The notes beneath the pieces were generated by a model, which made no database searches, was not told where the DNA came from, and worked only from the letters and a program-made list of their open reading frames with translations. Both the position numbers and the translations under genes were made by a program. This document shows, one piece after another, positions 42,808 to 52,171 of a stretch of DNA of 64,000 bases. Every line of letters begins with the position of its first letter. Positions within the stretch are counted from its first letter, which is position 1. This DNA is from Novosphingobium sp. B 225 (lineage in GTDB: Bacteria > Pseudomonadota > Alphaproteobacteria > Sphingomonadales > Sphingomonadaceae): the NCBI RefSeq assembly GCF_002198665.1, contig NZ_MWLM01000069.1, positions 65,663-129,662 of the forward strand, given 5' to 3'.

Positions 42808-43569
42808 ATGAGCGGCGCGATCGACACTCTGACCGAAAAGGAAAAGCAGGCCCTGCGCCTGCTGGTCGGCGGGCATGATGCCAAAAGCATGGCGCGGCAC
42901 CTGGGCCTGTCGGTTCATACGATCCACGAACGGCTGCGCGATGCGCGGCGCAAGCTGGCCACATCGAGCAGCCGCGAGGCGGCGCGCCTGCTGCACGAAG
43001 CCGAGCAGGCGGACCCCCAATTGTTGGGGGACAAACCAATCGGGGCTGCGGCGATTGCTGCGGCGGGCCAGTTTGACGATCAGCCAGTGGAAGGTCGCGG
43101 CAAGTCTCGCCGGACCGGCTGGATCATCGGAGGTTTGGCAATGAGCATAGCAATGGCGATTTACGCAGCTGCGGCGCTGATGGGCGGCACTGCCGGTCCG
43201 GCGGGCGCGGTCAAGGATGGGCCCGTGGTCGCCGACCAGGCGCAGCAGGGGTCCGAACAGGCGGCGCGGCGGTTCCTTGCGCTGGTTGATGCGAAGGACT
43301 GGCAGGCAAGCTATGCCGCAACCGGCAGCAAGTTTCGGCAAGCCAACACGCTGGCGGGGTGGACCGCCGCCGCGCAGGGTGCGCACGGGACGCTGGGGCC
43401 GGCCTTGACCCGCGAACTGATCACGGCCGATTTCAGCCCGGCACCGCCCGACGGGGTCTATAACGTCCGGTTCCGTAGCCACTTTGCGCAGGGGCGCGAG
43501 GCGGTCGAAACCTTGGCGCTGGCCTATGAAGGTGGCGGCTGGCGGGTGGTTGGACTGATGCTGGACTAA
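42808..43569 (+). CDS. Membrane-anchored HTH protein with C-terminal DUF4019 domain
   Basis: A 253-residue protein of three parts: an N-terminal LuxR/sigma-70-region-4-like HTH (about residues 6-60, LTEKEKQALRLLVGGHDAKS, then LGLSVHTIHERLRDARRKLA), one membrane segment (about 104-128, WIIGGLAMSIAMAIYAAAAL), and a C-terminal DUF4019 domain (about 145-253). This is a one-component membrane-tethered regulator layout with the DUF4019 part outside the membrane. The ATG at 42808 is chosen because the HTH begins right after it and GGGGGG lies just upstream. No receiver domain or kinase is nearby. Confidence 0.88.
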   Translation: MSGAIDTLTEKEKQALRLLVGGHDAKSMARHLGLSVHTIHERLRDARRKLATSSSREAARLLHEAEQADPQLLGDKPIGAAAIAAAGQFDDQPVEGRGKSRRTGWIIGGLAMSIAMAIYAAAALMGGTAGPAGAVKDGPVVADQAQQGSEQAARRFLALVDAKDWQASYAATGSKFRQANTLAGWTAAAQGAHGTLGPALTRELITADFSPAPPDGVYNVRFRSHFAQGREAVETLALAYEGGGWRVVGLMLD

Positions 43570-43605
43570 GCGGTCCCGGCATTCCACGACGAAACGGTTT
43601 TCCTA

Positions 43606-43639
43606 CATTGCCGGGCCGCGTTAAAACGGTCCGGCAATG
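43606..43639. repeat. Inverted repeat downstream of the HTH/DUF4019 gene
   Basis: CATTGCCGG at 43606-43614 pairs with CCGGCAATG at 43631-43639; inner CCG/CGG extends the stem around a CGTTAAAA loop. No T-run follows, so it is either an atypical terminator of the gene ending at 43569 or an operator. The remaining ~190 bases up to the phaB stop show no gene. Confidence 0.5.
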
Positions 43640-43829
43640 GGCTTAGCGCCGTGCGAACTGACCGTTTGGTTGCTTAAAGTTCTGAAAATACATCATATAT
43701 TCGGAACAATTGACTCCATTCAACACGCCGTATGGCGCTGCTGAATGACGTTCAGCGCCGACTGGGCCGCCTTGTGCGCCTTTCAGACACCTTTCAGCGC
43801 ACAGTCGGTCCGGTCGGCGAATCGCGGAC

Positions 43830-44552
43830 TCAATACATGTGCTGACCGCCGTTGATGCTCATGGTCGAACCGGTCATGAAGCCGCCGTTTTCGCTGGTCA
43901 GGAAGGCGACCCCACGGGCGATTTCCTCGGCCATGCCCAGCCGGCCAACCGGGATCTTGGCGACGATCTTTTCCAGCACCGGGGCAGGCACCGCTGCCAC
44001 CATGTCGGTATCGATATAGCCCGGCGCGATCGCGTTGACGGTGACGCCGAATTTGGCCCCTTCCTGGGCCAGTGCCTTGGTAAAACCGTGGATCCCGCTT
44101 TTGGCAGCAGCATAGTTGACCTGGCCGTACTGCCCGGCCTGGCCATTGATCGAGCCGATGTTGACGATCCGCCCCCAGCCGCGTTCCCGCATGCCGGGGA
44201 AGGTCGCCTTGGCCATGTTGAAGCAACCGCCCAGGTTGATTCGCATCACGTCATTCCAGTCATCAAAGCTCATCTTGTGGAGCACACCGTCGCGGGTGAC
44301 CCCGGCGTTGTTGATGACGATGTCGATCGGACCATATTCGGCGGCAATATCGTTGCAATTGTGGATGCAGGCTTCGTGATCGCCTACGTCCCAGCGGATT
44401 GCGGGGATCCCGGTGGCCTGGGTAAAAGCACGGGCCTTTTCCTCATTCCCGGCATAGTTGGCGATCACGGTGTGACCCTGCTTATGCAGCCGGTTGCAGA
44501 TCGCCGCTCCGATTCCGCGTGTGCCGCCGGTTACAATTGCCACTCGTGCCAT
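43830..44552 (-). CDS. phaB: Acetoacetyl-CoA reductase
   Basis: A 240-residue short-chain dehydrogenase of the PhaB type, which reduces acetoacetyl-CoA with NADPH for polyhydroxybutyrate. NADP-binding VTGGTRGIGAAI; NNAG motif INNAGVTRDG; catalytic Ser, Tyr and Lys in NIGSINGQAGQYGQVNYAAA. The ending SINGGQHMY is typical of PhaB. The ATG at 44552 follows AAAGG by 7 nt. No polymer synthase or thiolase gene is adjacent in this window. Confidence 0.92.
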   Translation of the reverse strand: MARVAIVTGGTRGIGAAICNRLHKQGHTVIANYAGNEEKARAFTQATGIPAIRWDVGDHEACIHNCNDIAAEYGPIDIVINNAGVTRDGVLHKMSFDDWNDVMRINLGGCFNMAKATFPGMRERGWGRIVNIGSINGQAGQYGQVNYAAAKSGIHGFTKALAQEGAKFGVTVNAIAPGYIDTDMVAAVPAPVLEKIVAKIPVGRLGMAEEIARGVAFLTSENGGFMTGSTMSINGGQHMY

Positions 44553-44641
44553 GGTCTGCCTTTCCATCAGGAGGATTCCGTAAGGGCAAGACTATGCAGC
44601 GCAGCGACAACCCGCAAGCAGGTTGCATACGTAAAGGGCGA

Positions 44642-45394
44642 TCAGAACTTGAATTGAGTGCCGACATAGACCGCCTGGTTATCCTGGCGGCTGTCGGTCA
44701 GCGGTTTGAGCCGGTCACGATCAGAAGTGACACGCACCCCGGCGGTGACATTGATGTTGCGCGTCAAACGGTAAGATCCGCCAAGATCTACGGACTGATC
44801 GCTCTGTTCAAAGGTGCGGGGTGAACGGCCGGATTTCTGCCGTTCGTCGAGCGAGATTCGCGTGGCGAACCGCGAAGGATCGCTGCCCTGGCCAGCCGTT
44901 GGTTGGAAGCTGGCAAGATCGGGCATGTCGATCTTGCGGATTTCCGGAGCGCCGCTTTGCGCGAAACTCTTGTAACCGCGCGCCGCGCCCAGGCTGTAGG
45001 CCGTAGGGGCGATCCGCAACAGGCCTTCGCCCAATCCTTCGCCGCCCTGCTGCGATCCGCGCACCACGATCGGGTGGAACTGATCAAACCGCACCGCAAC
45101 CGTCACCGATCGGTCCAGCCGGTTGGGCGAGGCTGCGGGGGTAAAGCGGAACAGCTGACCCTTGGACAAGGCGCGCACCGTGATCGAGCGAGCCAGCCTG
45201 GGATCGACCATGGCGGGCTGGAAGCTGCTTTGCCCAGACACCCCATCAGGGCCAAGCGGGCGCTGATCATCCCGGTTGGACAGTGCCAGTACCGCGCTGG
45301 GCAAGGCAAGCATACCGACGGCACAGCTCAACAGCACGGCGGCAGTGCTGCCGCTGCGCCGTGCGCCTGGTGCCGTGATGCCCGTGGTTGCCAT
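44642..45394 (-). CDS. Putative outer-membrane/exported protein, unrecognised
   Basis: A 250-residue protein with an N-terminal signal sequence (TAAVLLSCAVGMLALPSAVLA) and a mature part that ends in alternating beta-type residues and a terminal Phe (QAVYVGTQFKF), preceded by LTRNINVTAGVRVTSDRDR. This looks like a small outer-membrane beta-barrel or barrel-associated protein. I do not recognise a named family. The start at 45394 is the best fit to the signal peptide; an in-frame ATG at 45445 is possible. Confidence 0.7.
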   Translation of the reverse strand: MATTGITAPGARRSGSTAAVLLSCAVGMLALPSAVLALSNRDDQRPLGPDGVSGQSSFQPAMVDPRLARSITVRALSKGQLFRFTPAASPNRLDRSVTVAVRFDQFHPIVVRGSQQGGEGLGEGLLRIAPTAYSLGAARGYKSFAQSGAPEIRKIDMPDLASFQPTAGQGSDPSRFATRISLDERQKSGRSPRTFEQSDQSVDLGGSYRLTRNINVTAGVRVTSDRDRLKPLTDSRQDNQAVYVGTQFKF

Positions 45395-45589
45395 GATGTG
45401 CCGGTTGTCCCGCCTTTGCCGTCCGAATCCAAGCCTTTTCTGCATTAAGCCCACTGAATTGCAGCTTAACGCGCGTTCAGCGGGCATTCAGTGCCGGATC
45501 GCGTTAGTGGAAGGCACGGCGCTGCGCTCTTGCCGCGCGCCCCGCCTCGGCTATAGAGGCACGCGAACCAAAGGATCCGGACCAACGCA

Positions 45590-46051
45590 ATGACTGCCAG
45601 CATGATCAAGCGCCCTTCCAACTTTCGTATGCTCGGCCGGGCTGGCCTTGTCGCCATGGCCGCGCTCGCGCTGGTCAGCTGCGGCGGCAAGAAGCACCCC
45701 AAGGCAGACCTTGCCGCCAGCCGTGTGACCACGATCGGCGTCAACAGCTATCTGTGGCGCGCCAGCCTTGAAGCGCTGAGCTTCATGCCGCTGCTGCAAA
45801 CTGATTCGAACGGCGGCGTGATCGTCACCGATTGGTACGCCAACCCGAACAACCCGGGTGAGCGGATGAAAGTGACGGTCACGATCCTTGATCAGGACCT
45901 GCGCGCCGATGCTCTGCGCGTCGCCGCCAGCCGTCAGGTTTCGCAAAACGGCGTGTGGCAGGACGCAGCGGTCCAGGCCGCGACCGTGCAGAAGCTTGAA
46001 GACGTGATCCTGACCAAGGCCCGCGATCTGCGCAACGGCGCTATCAAGTAA
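45590..46051 (+). CDS. DUF3576 lipoprotein
   Basis: A 153-residue lipoprotein: signal sequence with lipobox ALVSC (Cys31), then the conserved DUF3576 domain ([20 protein letters not shown] and [12 protein letters not shown]). The family is found just upstream of leuS in many alphaproteobacteria, as here, and its function is unknown. The ATG at 45590 is used; another lies 12 nt downstream. Confidence 0.9.
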   Translation: MTASMIKRPSNFRMLGRAGLVAMAALALVSCGGKKHPKADLAASRVTTIGVNSYLWRASLEALSFMPLLQTDSNGGVIVTDWYANPNNPGERMKVTVTILDQDLRADALRVAASRQVSQNGVWQDAAVQAATVQKLEDVILTKARDLRNGAIK

Positions 46052-46056
46052 CGGAA

Positions 46057-46078
46057 CCCCTCGACAAGCCGCGAGGGG
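46057..46078 (+). repeat. Short hairpin between the DUF3576 gene and leuS
   Basis: CCCCTCG at 46057-46063 pairs with CGAGGGG at 46072-46078 around an 8-nt loop. No T-run follows. It sits 18 nt before the leuS start and may reduce read-through or affect leuS translation. Confidence 0.4.
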
Positions 46079-46095
46079 CGGCTAGAGGGGCCGTC

Positions 46096-48627
46096 ATGAC
46101 TACAGAACGCTTCGATCCGTCCAGCGCCGATCCGCGCTGGCAGCGCGTGTGGGACGAACGGCAGAGCTTCAAGGCCGATGACAATTCGGCCAAGCCCCGT
46201 TCCTACGTGCTGGAGATGTTCCCCTACCCATCGGGGCGCATCCATATCGGCCATGTCCGCAACTACACCATGGGTGATGTGCTGGCCCGCGCCAAGCGGA
46301 TGCAGGGCTATGAAGTGCTGCACCCGATGGGCTGGGACGCGTTCGGCATGCCGGCCGAAAATGCCGCGATGGAAAAAAGCGTCCACCCCGGCGGCTGGAC
46401 CCGCGACAACATTGCCAACATGAAGGCGCAGCTCAAGCGTCTGGGCTTCGCGCTTGACTGGAGCCGCGAGCTGGCAACCTGTGAGCCTGACTATTACGGG
46501 CAGGAACAGGCGCTGTTCCTCGATCTTTACGAAGCAGGGCTGATCTACCGCAAGGAATCGGCGGTCAACTGGGACCCGGTCGATATGACCGTGCTGGCCA
46601 ATGAACAGGTGATCGACGGACGCGGCTGGCGCAGCGGTGCGCTGGTCGAAAAGCGCAAGCTCAACCAGTGGTTCCTCAAGATCACGCAGTTCGCGGACGA
46701 TCTGCTGAGCGGGCTGGGCGAGCTGAAGAACTGGCCCGAAAAGGTCCGGCTGATGCAGGAAAACTGGATCGGCAAATCGCAAGGCCTGCGCTGCAAGTTC
46801 AACTTCGTCGACAGCGAAGACGGGATCGAGGTCTATACCACCCGGCCCGATACCATGTTCGGGGCGAGCTTTGTCGCGATCGCGGCGGACCATCCCTTTG
46901 CCCAGCAAATGGCTGAAAACCTGCCCGAACTGCAGAACTTCATCGCCGAATGCAAACGCGGTGGAACCACCGCGGCAGAGCTGGAAACGGCGGACAAGCT
47001 GGGTTTCAACACCGGCTATTCGGTGGAGCACCCGCTCAAGAAGGCGTGGCACCTGCCGGTCTATGTCGCCAATTTCGTGCTGATGGATTACGGCACCGGG
47101 GCGGTGTTCGGCTGCCCGGCGCATGACCAGCGCGATCTCGATTTCGCGCGGAAATACGAACTGCCGGTGACCCGGGTGGTGGCCGACGGCGATGAGACCG
47201 ATGCAACCTTCGCCAGCGACGAGGCCTATACCGGCCCGGGCCGGATCGTGAATTCCGAATGGCTCGACGGAATGACCATCGATGAAGCCAAGGCGGCAGT
47301 GATCGCCAAAGCGCAGCACGATGGCTGGGGCCAGGGCGAAACGCAGTACCGCCTGCGCGACTGGGGCGTCAGCCGTCAGCGTTATTGGGGCACGCCGATC
47401 CCGTTCATCCACTGCGATAGCTGCGGCGTGGTCCCTGTGCCCAAAGACCAGTTGCCGGTGGTGCTGCCGGACGATGTCAGCTTTGACACGCCTGGCAACC
47501 CGCTGCTGCGCCATGCCACGTGGAAACATGTCGCTTGCCCCAAGTGCGGCAAACCGGCCGAGCGCGAGACCGATACGCTCGACACCTTCGTCGATAGTTC
47601 GTGGTATTTCCTGCGCTTTGCCAGCCAGCCGGGGGACCGCCCGTTCGATCCGGCGGTGATCGCCAAGTGGCTGCCGGTGGAACAATACATCGGCGGGATT
47701 GAGCATGCGATCCTGCACTTGCTCTACGCCCGCTTCTGGACCCGCGCGCTGGCCCATATCGGGCTGATCGATGTGAAAGAGCCGTTCGCCAGTCTGTTCA
47801 CACAAGGGATGGTCACGCACGAAACCTATTCGCGCGTCGATCCTGTCAACGGTGCCCCGATCTGGTTCGGTCCGGGCGAAGTCGAACGTGGCGGCAACGG
47901 AGCCACGCTCAGGGCCGATGGCCAGCCGGTCGAGGTTGGCCGGGTGATCAAGATGTCGAAAAGCAAGAAGAACGTCGTCGATCCTGACGAGTTCATCACG
48001 ACTTTCGGTGCCGATGCGATCCGCTGGTTCATGCTGTCGGACAGCCCGCCCGAACGCGACCTGCCTTGGTCGGTGGCCGGGCTTGAGGGCTGTGCCCGGT
48101 TCGTCCAGCGCTTGTGGCGGCTGTTCGGTCAGTACGATGCCGCCGCCACTGGCGAGGACAAGGCGCTCGATCGCAAACGCGACCAGACCGTCGCCGCCGT
48201 TGCCGATGACATCGCCGCGCTGGGCTTCAACAAGGCCGTGGCGCGGATTTACGAGCTGACCAATGCAACCGAGAAGTCTGCCCCGTCCGCCAGCCGCAGC
48301 GCCGCGATCCGCACCGTGCTGCTGCTGGTCGCGCCGATGATGCCGCACCTGGCTGAAGAAGCCTGGGCGGCGATTGGCGCTGACGGCCTGATCGCCGAAG
48401 CGGCTTGGCCGCCGGTCGATCCGGCGCTGCTGGTCGAGGATGAGGTGACCGTGGCGATCCAGGTGCTGGGCAAGCTGCGCGATACCTTGACCGTCGCCAA
48501 AGGCTTGCCGCGTGAGGAACTGGAGGCGCTTGCGCTCGCCAGCGAGAAGGTCCAGCGTGCGCTTGATGGCAAGGCAGTCAAAAAGGTGATCGTGGTGCCC
48601 GACCGGCTGGTCAATCTGGTGGCATGA
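46096..48627 (+). CDS. leuS: Leucyl-tRNA synthetase
   Basis: An 843-residue class I synthetase that charges tRNA-Leu. HIGH region [20 protein letters not shown], editing (CP1) domain about 220-400 with [13 protein letters not shown] and [15 protein letters not shown], and KMSKSKKN catalytic loop near residue 620. The zinc-type motif CDSCG...CPKCGK is present. Complete, with GAGGGG before the ATG. Its stop overlaps the lptE start by 4 nt. Confidence 0.98.
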   Translation: MTTERFDPSSADPRWQRVWDERQSFKADDNSAKPRSYVLEMFPYPSGRIHIGHVRNYTMGDVLARAKRMQGYEVLHPMGWDAFGMPAENAAMEKSVHPGGWTRDNIANMKAQLKRLGFALDWSRELATCEPDYYGQEQALFLDLYEAGLIYRKESAVNWDPVDMTVLANEQVIDGRGWRSGALVEKRKLNQWFLKITQFADDLLSGLGELKNWPEKVRLMQENWIGKSQGLRCKFNFVDSEDGIEVYTTRPDTMFGASFVAIAADHPFAQQMAENLPELQNFIAECKRGGTTAAELETADKLGFNTGYSVEHPLKKAWHLPVYVANFVLMDYGTGAVFGCPAHDQRDLDFARKYELPVTRVVADGDETDATFASDEAYTGPGRIVNSEWLDGMTIDEAKAAVIAKAQHDGWGQGETQYRLRDWGVSRQRYWGTPIPFIHCDSCGVVPVPKDQLPVVLPDDVSFDTPGNPLLRHATWKHVACPKCGKPAERETDTLDTFVDSSWYFLRFASQPGDRPFDPAVIAKWLPVEQYIGGIEHAILHLLYARFWTRALAHIGLIDVKEPFASLFTQGMVTHETYSRVDPVNGAPIWFGPGEVERGGNGATLRADGQPVEVGRVIKMSKSKKNVVDPDEFITTFGADAIRWFMLSDSPPERDLPWSVAGLEGCARFVQRLWRLFGQYDAAATGEDKALDRKRDQTVAAVADDIAALGFNKAVARIYELTNATEKSAPSASRSAAIRTVLLLVAPMMPHLAEEAWAAIGADGLIAEAAWPPVDPALLVEDEVTVAIQVLGKLRDTLTVAKGLPREELEALALASEKVQRALDGKAVKKVIVVPDRLVNLVA

Positions 48628-49124
48628 AGCGGCTAGCCGCCTTGCTGTTGCCCATGGCGCTCGCGGCTTGCGGGCTCCAGCCGATGTATGCGGGCGGGGC
48701 CAATGGCGCGGTCGCGCAAGGGCTGGCTGCGGTCGAGGTTCCGGCAATCGAAGGCAAGGCTGGCTGGCTGGTCCGCAACGCGCTGGTCGACCGGCTGGGT
48801 GCGGGCGGACAAGCTTCAGCGCGCTTCCGGCTTGATGTCCGGCTGGATGACAAGCTTGAAGGGCTCGGTCTGCTTTCGGACGATACCATCGGACGCGAAC
48901 GCCGCACCTTGCGCGCACGCTATCAGTTGGTCGATCTTGCCAGCGGTGAGATCGTGATTGACGCCACTGCAGGATCGGATGCGGGGATCGACGTGGTGTC
49001 ATCCGAATATGCCACGATCGCGGCGGAGCGCACCGCGCTGGAAAACCTTGCCAAGCAAGTGGCAGACCGGATCATCACTCGTGTCTCGCTGCATTTACGC
49101 AGCGGTCCGGCCAAGGCGCAGTGA
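48624..49124 (+). CDS. lptE: LPS-assembly lipoprotein LptE
   Basis: A 166-residue outer-membrane lipoprotein that plugs LptD and helps insert lipopolysaccharide. Lipobox [12 protein letters not shown] gives Cys16; the rest has the LptE/RlpB pattern ([25 protein letters not shown]). The order leuS-lptE-holA is standard. It overlaps both neighbours by 4 nt. Confidence 0.92.
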   Translation: MKRLAALLLPMALAACGLQPMYAGGANGAVAQGLAAVEVPAIEGKAGWLVRNALVDRLGAGGQASARFRLDVRLDDKLEGLGLLSDDTIGRERRTLRARYQLVDLASGEIVIDATAGSDAGIDVVSSEYATIAAERTALENLAKQVADRIITRVSLHLRSGPAKAQ

Positions 49125-50152
49125 AGGCTACTCAAAAGGACTTTCGCGGGCAGGCGCAGCGCTTTGCGCGCGATGCGACCGTTTTCTTCTTTTGTGGCCC
49201 GGATGAATCCGGGGCGGCCGATGCAGCGCAGCAGATTGTGGCACTGCTCCCCGATGCTGGCGAGCGGGTCGAACTGACCGGGGCCGATCTTAAGCGCGAT
49301 CCGGTGCGGCTGGGGGATGAAGCGCGCTCAACTTCGTTGTTCGGCGATAAGCGCCATATCTATGTCCGCGCCAATGGCGATGAAGCGCACGATGCTGTCG
49401 AGATCCTGCTGAGCGGAGATGCCGAGGCTTGCCCGGTGCTGATTGTCGCCACCAGTGCGACCGACAAGTCACGCACGGCGAAGTTGCTGGCCAACCGCCC
49501 CGATGCGCTGATGGCGATGTTCTATCCACCGGATATGCGCCAGTTTTCCGGCACCGTGCGGGATCTGGCCGATGCCGCCGGGGTGCGGCTGAGCGGCGAA
49601 CTGGCCGAACGGATTGCCCGCGGGGTCTCGCTTGACTTGCGCCTGGCGCAATCGGAAGTGACCAAACTGGCACTCTACCTGGATGCGGATCCTCAATCCC
49701 CTCGCAGTGCCGATGCTGCCGCGCTCGACGCGGTCGGCGCACGGACTGAAGAGGACGGACTTTCGCCGATCGTCAATGTCGTGCTGGGCGGCGAAGTAAC
49801 CAAGCTCCCGCGCGAATTGCGGCGGATGCGCGAGTTGGGCCTTAATCCGGTTGGTGTGCTGCTGGCGATCGAACGCCGTGCGGCGCAATTGGCGGCGCTG
49901 GCGGCAAAGGTTGGTCCGCGCGGCGATATTGACGCCCTGATTGAAAGCGAATCCGCCGCGCGCCGGATTTTCTGGAAGGACAAGCGCGACATCAGTACCC
50001 AGCTCAGAAAATGGCGCGGCCCCCGGCTTGCGCGGTTGGTGGATCGGCTGATTGCGTTGCACCGGGCCTTGCTTGGCAACAGTCAACAGGCCGAATTGCT
50101 TTTGGCGCAGGGACTGTCCGAAATCACGCGCGCAGCGATGAAACGCAATTAG
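49121..50152 (+). CDS. holA: DNA polymerase III subunit delta
   Basis: A 343-residue clamp-loader subunit that opens the beta clamp. It starts with GTG at 49121 inside the lptE stop (GTGA). The delta pattern is seen in FFFCGPDESGAADAAQQIV, LTGADLKRDP, TSLFGDKRHIYVR, KSRTAKLLANRPDALMAMFY and the C-terminal helical collar (WRGPRLARLVDRLIALHRAL). Length equals that of E. coli HolA. Confidence 0.94.
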   Translation: MKATQKDFRGQAQRFARDATVFFFCGPDESGAADAAQQIVALLPDAGERVELTGADLKRDPVRLGDEARSTSLFGDKRHIYVRANGDEAHDAVEILLSGDAEACPVLIVATSATDKSRTAKLLANRPDALMAMFYPPDMRQFSGTVRDLADAAGVRLSGELAERIARGVSLDLRLAQSEVTKLALYLDADPQSPRSADAAALDAVGARTEEDGLSPIVNVVLGGEVTKLPRELRRMRELGLNPVGVLLAIERRAAQLAALAAKVGPRGDIDALIESESAARRIFWKDKRDISTQLRKWRGPRLARLVDRLIALHRALLGNSQQAELLLAQGLSEITRAAMKRN

Positions 50153-50226
50153 GCATTCCGCGCCGCACACATTGTTGTTAGGTGAACCTACCGGGGTCGC
50201 AACCGGTTGGGTTAGTCTCTAGGAAA

Positions 50227-51378
50227 ATGACTGAATCTCGAAAATCAGCCAAACCGGGGCCATCACAGGCCTTGGCGCCCTCGCTAGAGCGGCGCAGGCT
50301 GCGCCTTTATCTGCTTTTGGTGCTGCTCGATGGTGCGGCCGTGCTCGCGGGATTCATGCTCGCGGCCTATCTTTATCTGGGCGATCCGTTTGAACCGTCG
50401 GTTTGGGGCGCGGCGCAATTATTGCTGCCACTGTTCTGGACGATTGCCTTGCTGAACCGGACGTATTCGGTGGATTCACTGGTCTGGCCGCCGCGTGGCC
50501 TCCAGCGGGCCCTGGTGGCGCTTGCGCTGGCTGTCCTGCTGTTGATCGTCGTCATGTTCCTTGCCCGATCAAGCCTGTTCGTGTCGCGTTTCGGTTTCGC
50601 CAGCGGATTGATTGTGGCGGTGCTGCTGGCCGTTACTATCCGCTTGAACCTGGGGGCGTTCACCCGGCGCAACGTAGGGCCGCGTGCGATCAACCTGCTG
50701 GTGATTGATGATGGTGGACCCGCCGTCGAACTGCCGGACAGTTACCGTATCAATGCCCAGGCAGCCTGCATCTCGCCAGCTTTGGATGATCCTCACATGC
50801 TGGATCGTTTTGCGACTGTGATCCGCAATATGGACCGGGTTGTTGTCAGCTGCCCGCCCGAACGGCGCTGGGTCTGGGCCATGGTGCTCAAAGGCGGACA
50901 GATGCGCGGGGAAATCGTTGATGAGGAAGTGGCCACGCTTGGCATCCTTGGCACCAGCCGCGAAGCCGATGTCGGCACTCTGGTGGTGGCATCAGGCCCG
51001 CTGGGGCTGCGCGCGCGGCTATTCAAGCGCGCTCTGGACCTGGCCATTACCATCCCCGCCTTGCTGGTGCTGGGATTGCCGTTGCTGGTGATTGCAGCGC
51101 TAGTCCATCTTGAAGATGGCGGTCCGGCCCTGTTTACCCAGCGCCGGGTCGGGCGTAACAACCAGTTCTTCCCGATCTACAAATTCAGGTCGATGCGGCA
51201 AGTGCTTGCCGATGCGGACGGGGCGCAATCGGCGCGGCGTGACGATGATCGCGTGACCCGGATCGGCCGGTTCCTGCGCCGGACGTCGATCGATGAATTG
51301 CCGCAGCTGCTCAATGTGTTGAAAGGCGATATGAGCCAGGGAGCAGGCCGGTATTTGCTGTCACCAGTGGTGTTATAG
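50227..51378 (+). CDS. Polyprenyl-phosphate sugar-1-phosphate transferase, 3'-truncated
   Basis: A 383-residue frame for a WbaP/ExoY-type initiating glycosyltransferase of exopolysaccharide synthesis. Four hydrophobic segments (about residues 25-125), a nucleotide-binding-like middle domain, and the PF02397 domain from about 272 (FKRALDLAITIPALLVLGLP, RRVGRNN..FPIYKFRSM, RFLRRTSIDELPQLLNVLKGDMS). The family continues with LVGPRP and 60-90 more residues; here homology stops after GDMS (51336) and 13 unrelated residues follow to a TAG. Those residues are read from the opposite strand of the dehydrogenase gene. The protein is probably inactive. The start codon is uncertain (GTG at 50182 is possible). 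Confidence 0.82.
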   Translation: MTESRKSAKPGPSQALAPSLERRRLRLYLLLVLLDGAAVLAGFMLAAYLYLGDPFEPSVWGAAQLLLPLFWTIALLNRTYSVDSLVWPPRGLQRALVALALAVLLLIVVMFLARSSLFVSRFGFASGLIVAVLLAVTIRLNLGAFTRRNVGPRAINLLVIDDGGPAVELPDSYRINAQAACISPALDDPHMLDRFATVIRNMDRVVVSCPPERRWVWAMVLKGGQMRGEIVDEEVATLGILGTSREADVGTLVVASGPLGLRARLFKRALDLAITIPALLVLGLPLLVIAALVHLEDGGPALFTQRRVGRNNQFFPIYKFRSMRQVLADADGAQSARRDDDRVTRIGRFLRRTSIDELPQLLNVLKGDMSQGAGRYLLSPVVL

Positions 51379-52112
51379 AGCACCTTGACGATATCGAGAC
51401 AGGTGTCGAGCCCCACGAAATCAGCCAGTTCCAGCGGCCCCATCGGGTGGTTAAGGCCCAGTCGGCAGCCTTTGTCGATATCGGCGATGCTGGCGGTACC
51501 CTGGCCCAACACGAACACCGCTTCGTTGATCATCGGCAGCAGGATGCGGTTGACGACGAAGCCGGGCTCATCCTCGGCCTGGACCACCTGCTTGCCCAGG
51601 CTTTCGGCAAAGGCGCGGGTGCGGGCGACGGTTTCAGGGCTGGTTGCCAGCCCGGGGATCACTTCAATCAGCCCCATCACCGGAACGGGATTGAAAAAAT
51701 GCAGCCCGATGAAGCGCTTGGGGTCAGGCGAGCTGGTCGCCATGCGGGTGATCGGGATCGAGCTGGTGTTCGATGCCATAATCGCATCGTCGCGCAGCAC
51801 CTTGCCCGCCGCTTCAAAAATCTTGCGCTTGATTTCTTCTTTTTCGGTCGCCGCTTCGATGATCAGGTCGGCTTCGGTGAACGAGGCATAGTCACCCACC
51901 GGCGTAATCCGCGCGAGAGCCGCTTCGGCCTCTGCCGGGGTCAGCTTTTCTCGGCTGACCAAGCGGGTCAAAGCCTTGTCGATATTGGCTTTTGCCTTTT
52001 CGGCCAGGGCAACATCGACGTCCGATAGCAACACCTTGATGCCGCACTGCGCTACTTGCTGGCTGATGCCCGAACCCATCTGGCCCGCACCGATAACCGC
52101 CACTGTCCGCAT
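51177..52112 (-). CDS. 3-hydroxybutyryl-CoA dehydrogenase, 3'-truncated
   Basis: A 3-hydroxyacyl-CoA dehydrogenase that normally is ~290 residues. NAD-binding VAVIGAGQMGSGISQQVAQC, active-site region LHFFNPVPVMGLIEVI, and PGFVVNRILLPMINEAV are intact. Homology ends at GDSKYRPAP (51339); the family then has a stretch ending in G-R-K-x-G-R-G-F-Y-D-Y, which is missing. About 53 unrelated residues, antisense to the sugar transferase, follow to the stop at 51177. Loss of the C-terminal helix probably impairs dimerisation. It shares its break point with the converging sugar transferase. Confidence 0.82.
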   Translation of the reverse strand: MRTVAVIGAGQMGSGISQQVAQCGIKVLLSDVDVALAEKAKANIDKALTRLVSREKLTPAEAEAALARITPVGDYASFTEADLIIEAATEKEEIKRKIFEAAGKVLRDDAIMASNTSSIPITRMATSSPDPKRFIGLHFFNPVPVMGLIEVIPGLATSPETVARTRAFAESLGKQVVQAEDEPGFVVNRILLPMINEAVFVLGQGTASIADIDKGCRLGLNHPMGPLELADFVGLDTCLDIVKVLYNTTGDSKYRPAPWLISPFNTLSSCGNSSIDVRRRNRPIRVTRSSSRRADCAPSASASTCRIDLNL

Positions 52113-52171
52113 CTCAAAACCCTTCGCAAGTGCAGCAAGATTGGCTGCCTAGCCAAGGAATCTGCGCTTGG

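Noticed and set aside
45934..49002. Minus-strand open frame of 1022 codons opposite leuS and lptE
   Set aside because: Composition is typical of an antisense frame in high-GC DNA, and leuS/lptE on the plus strand are certain.
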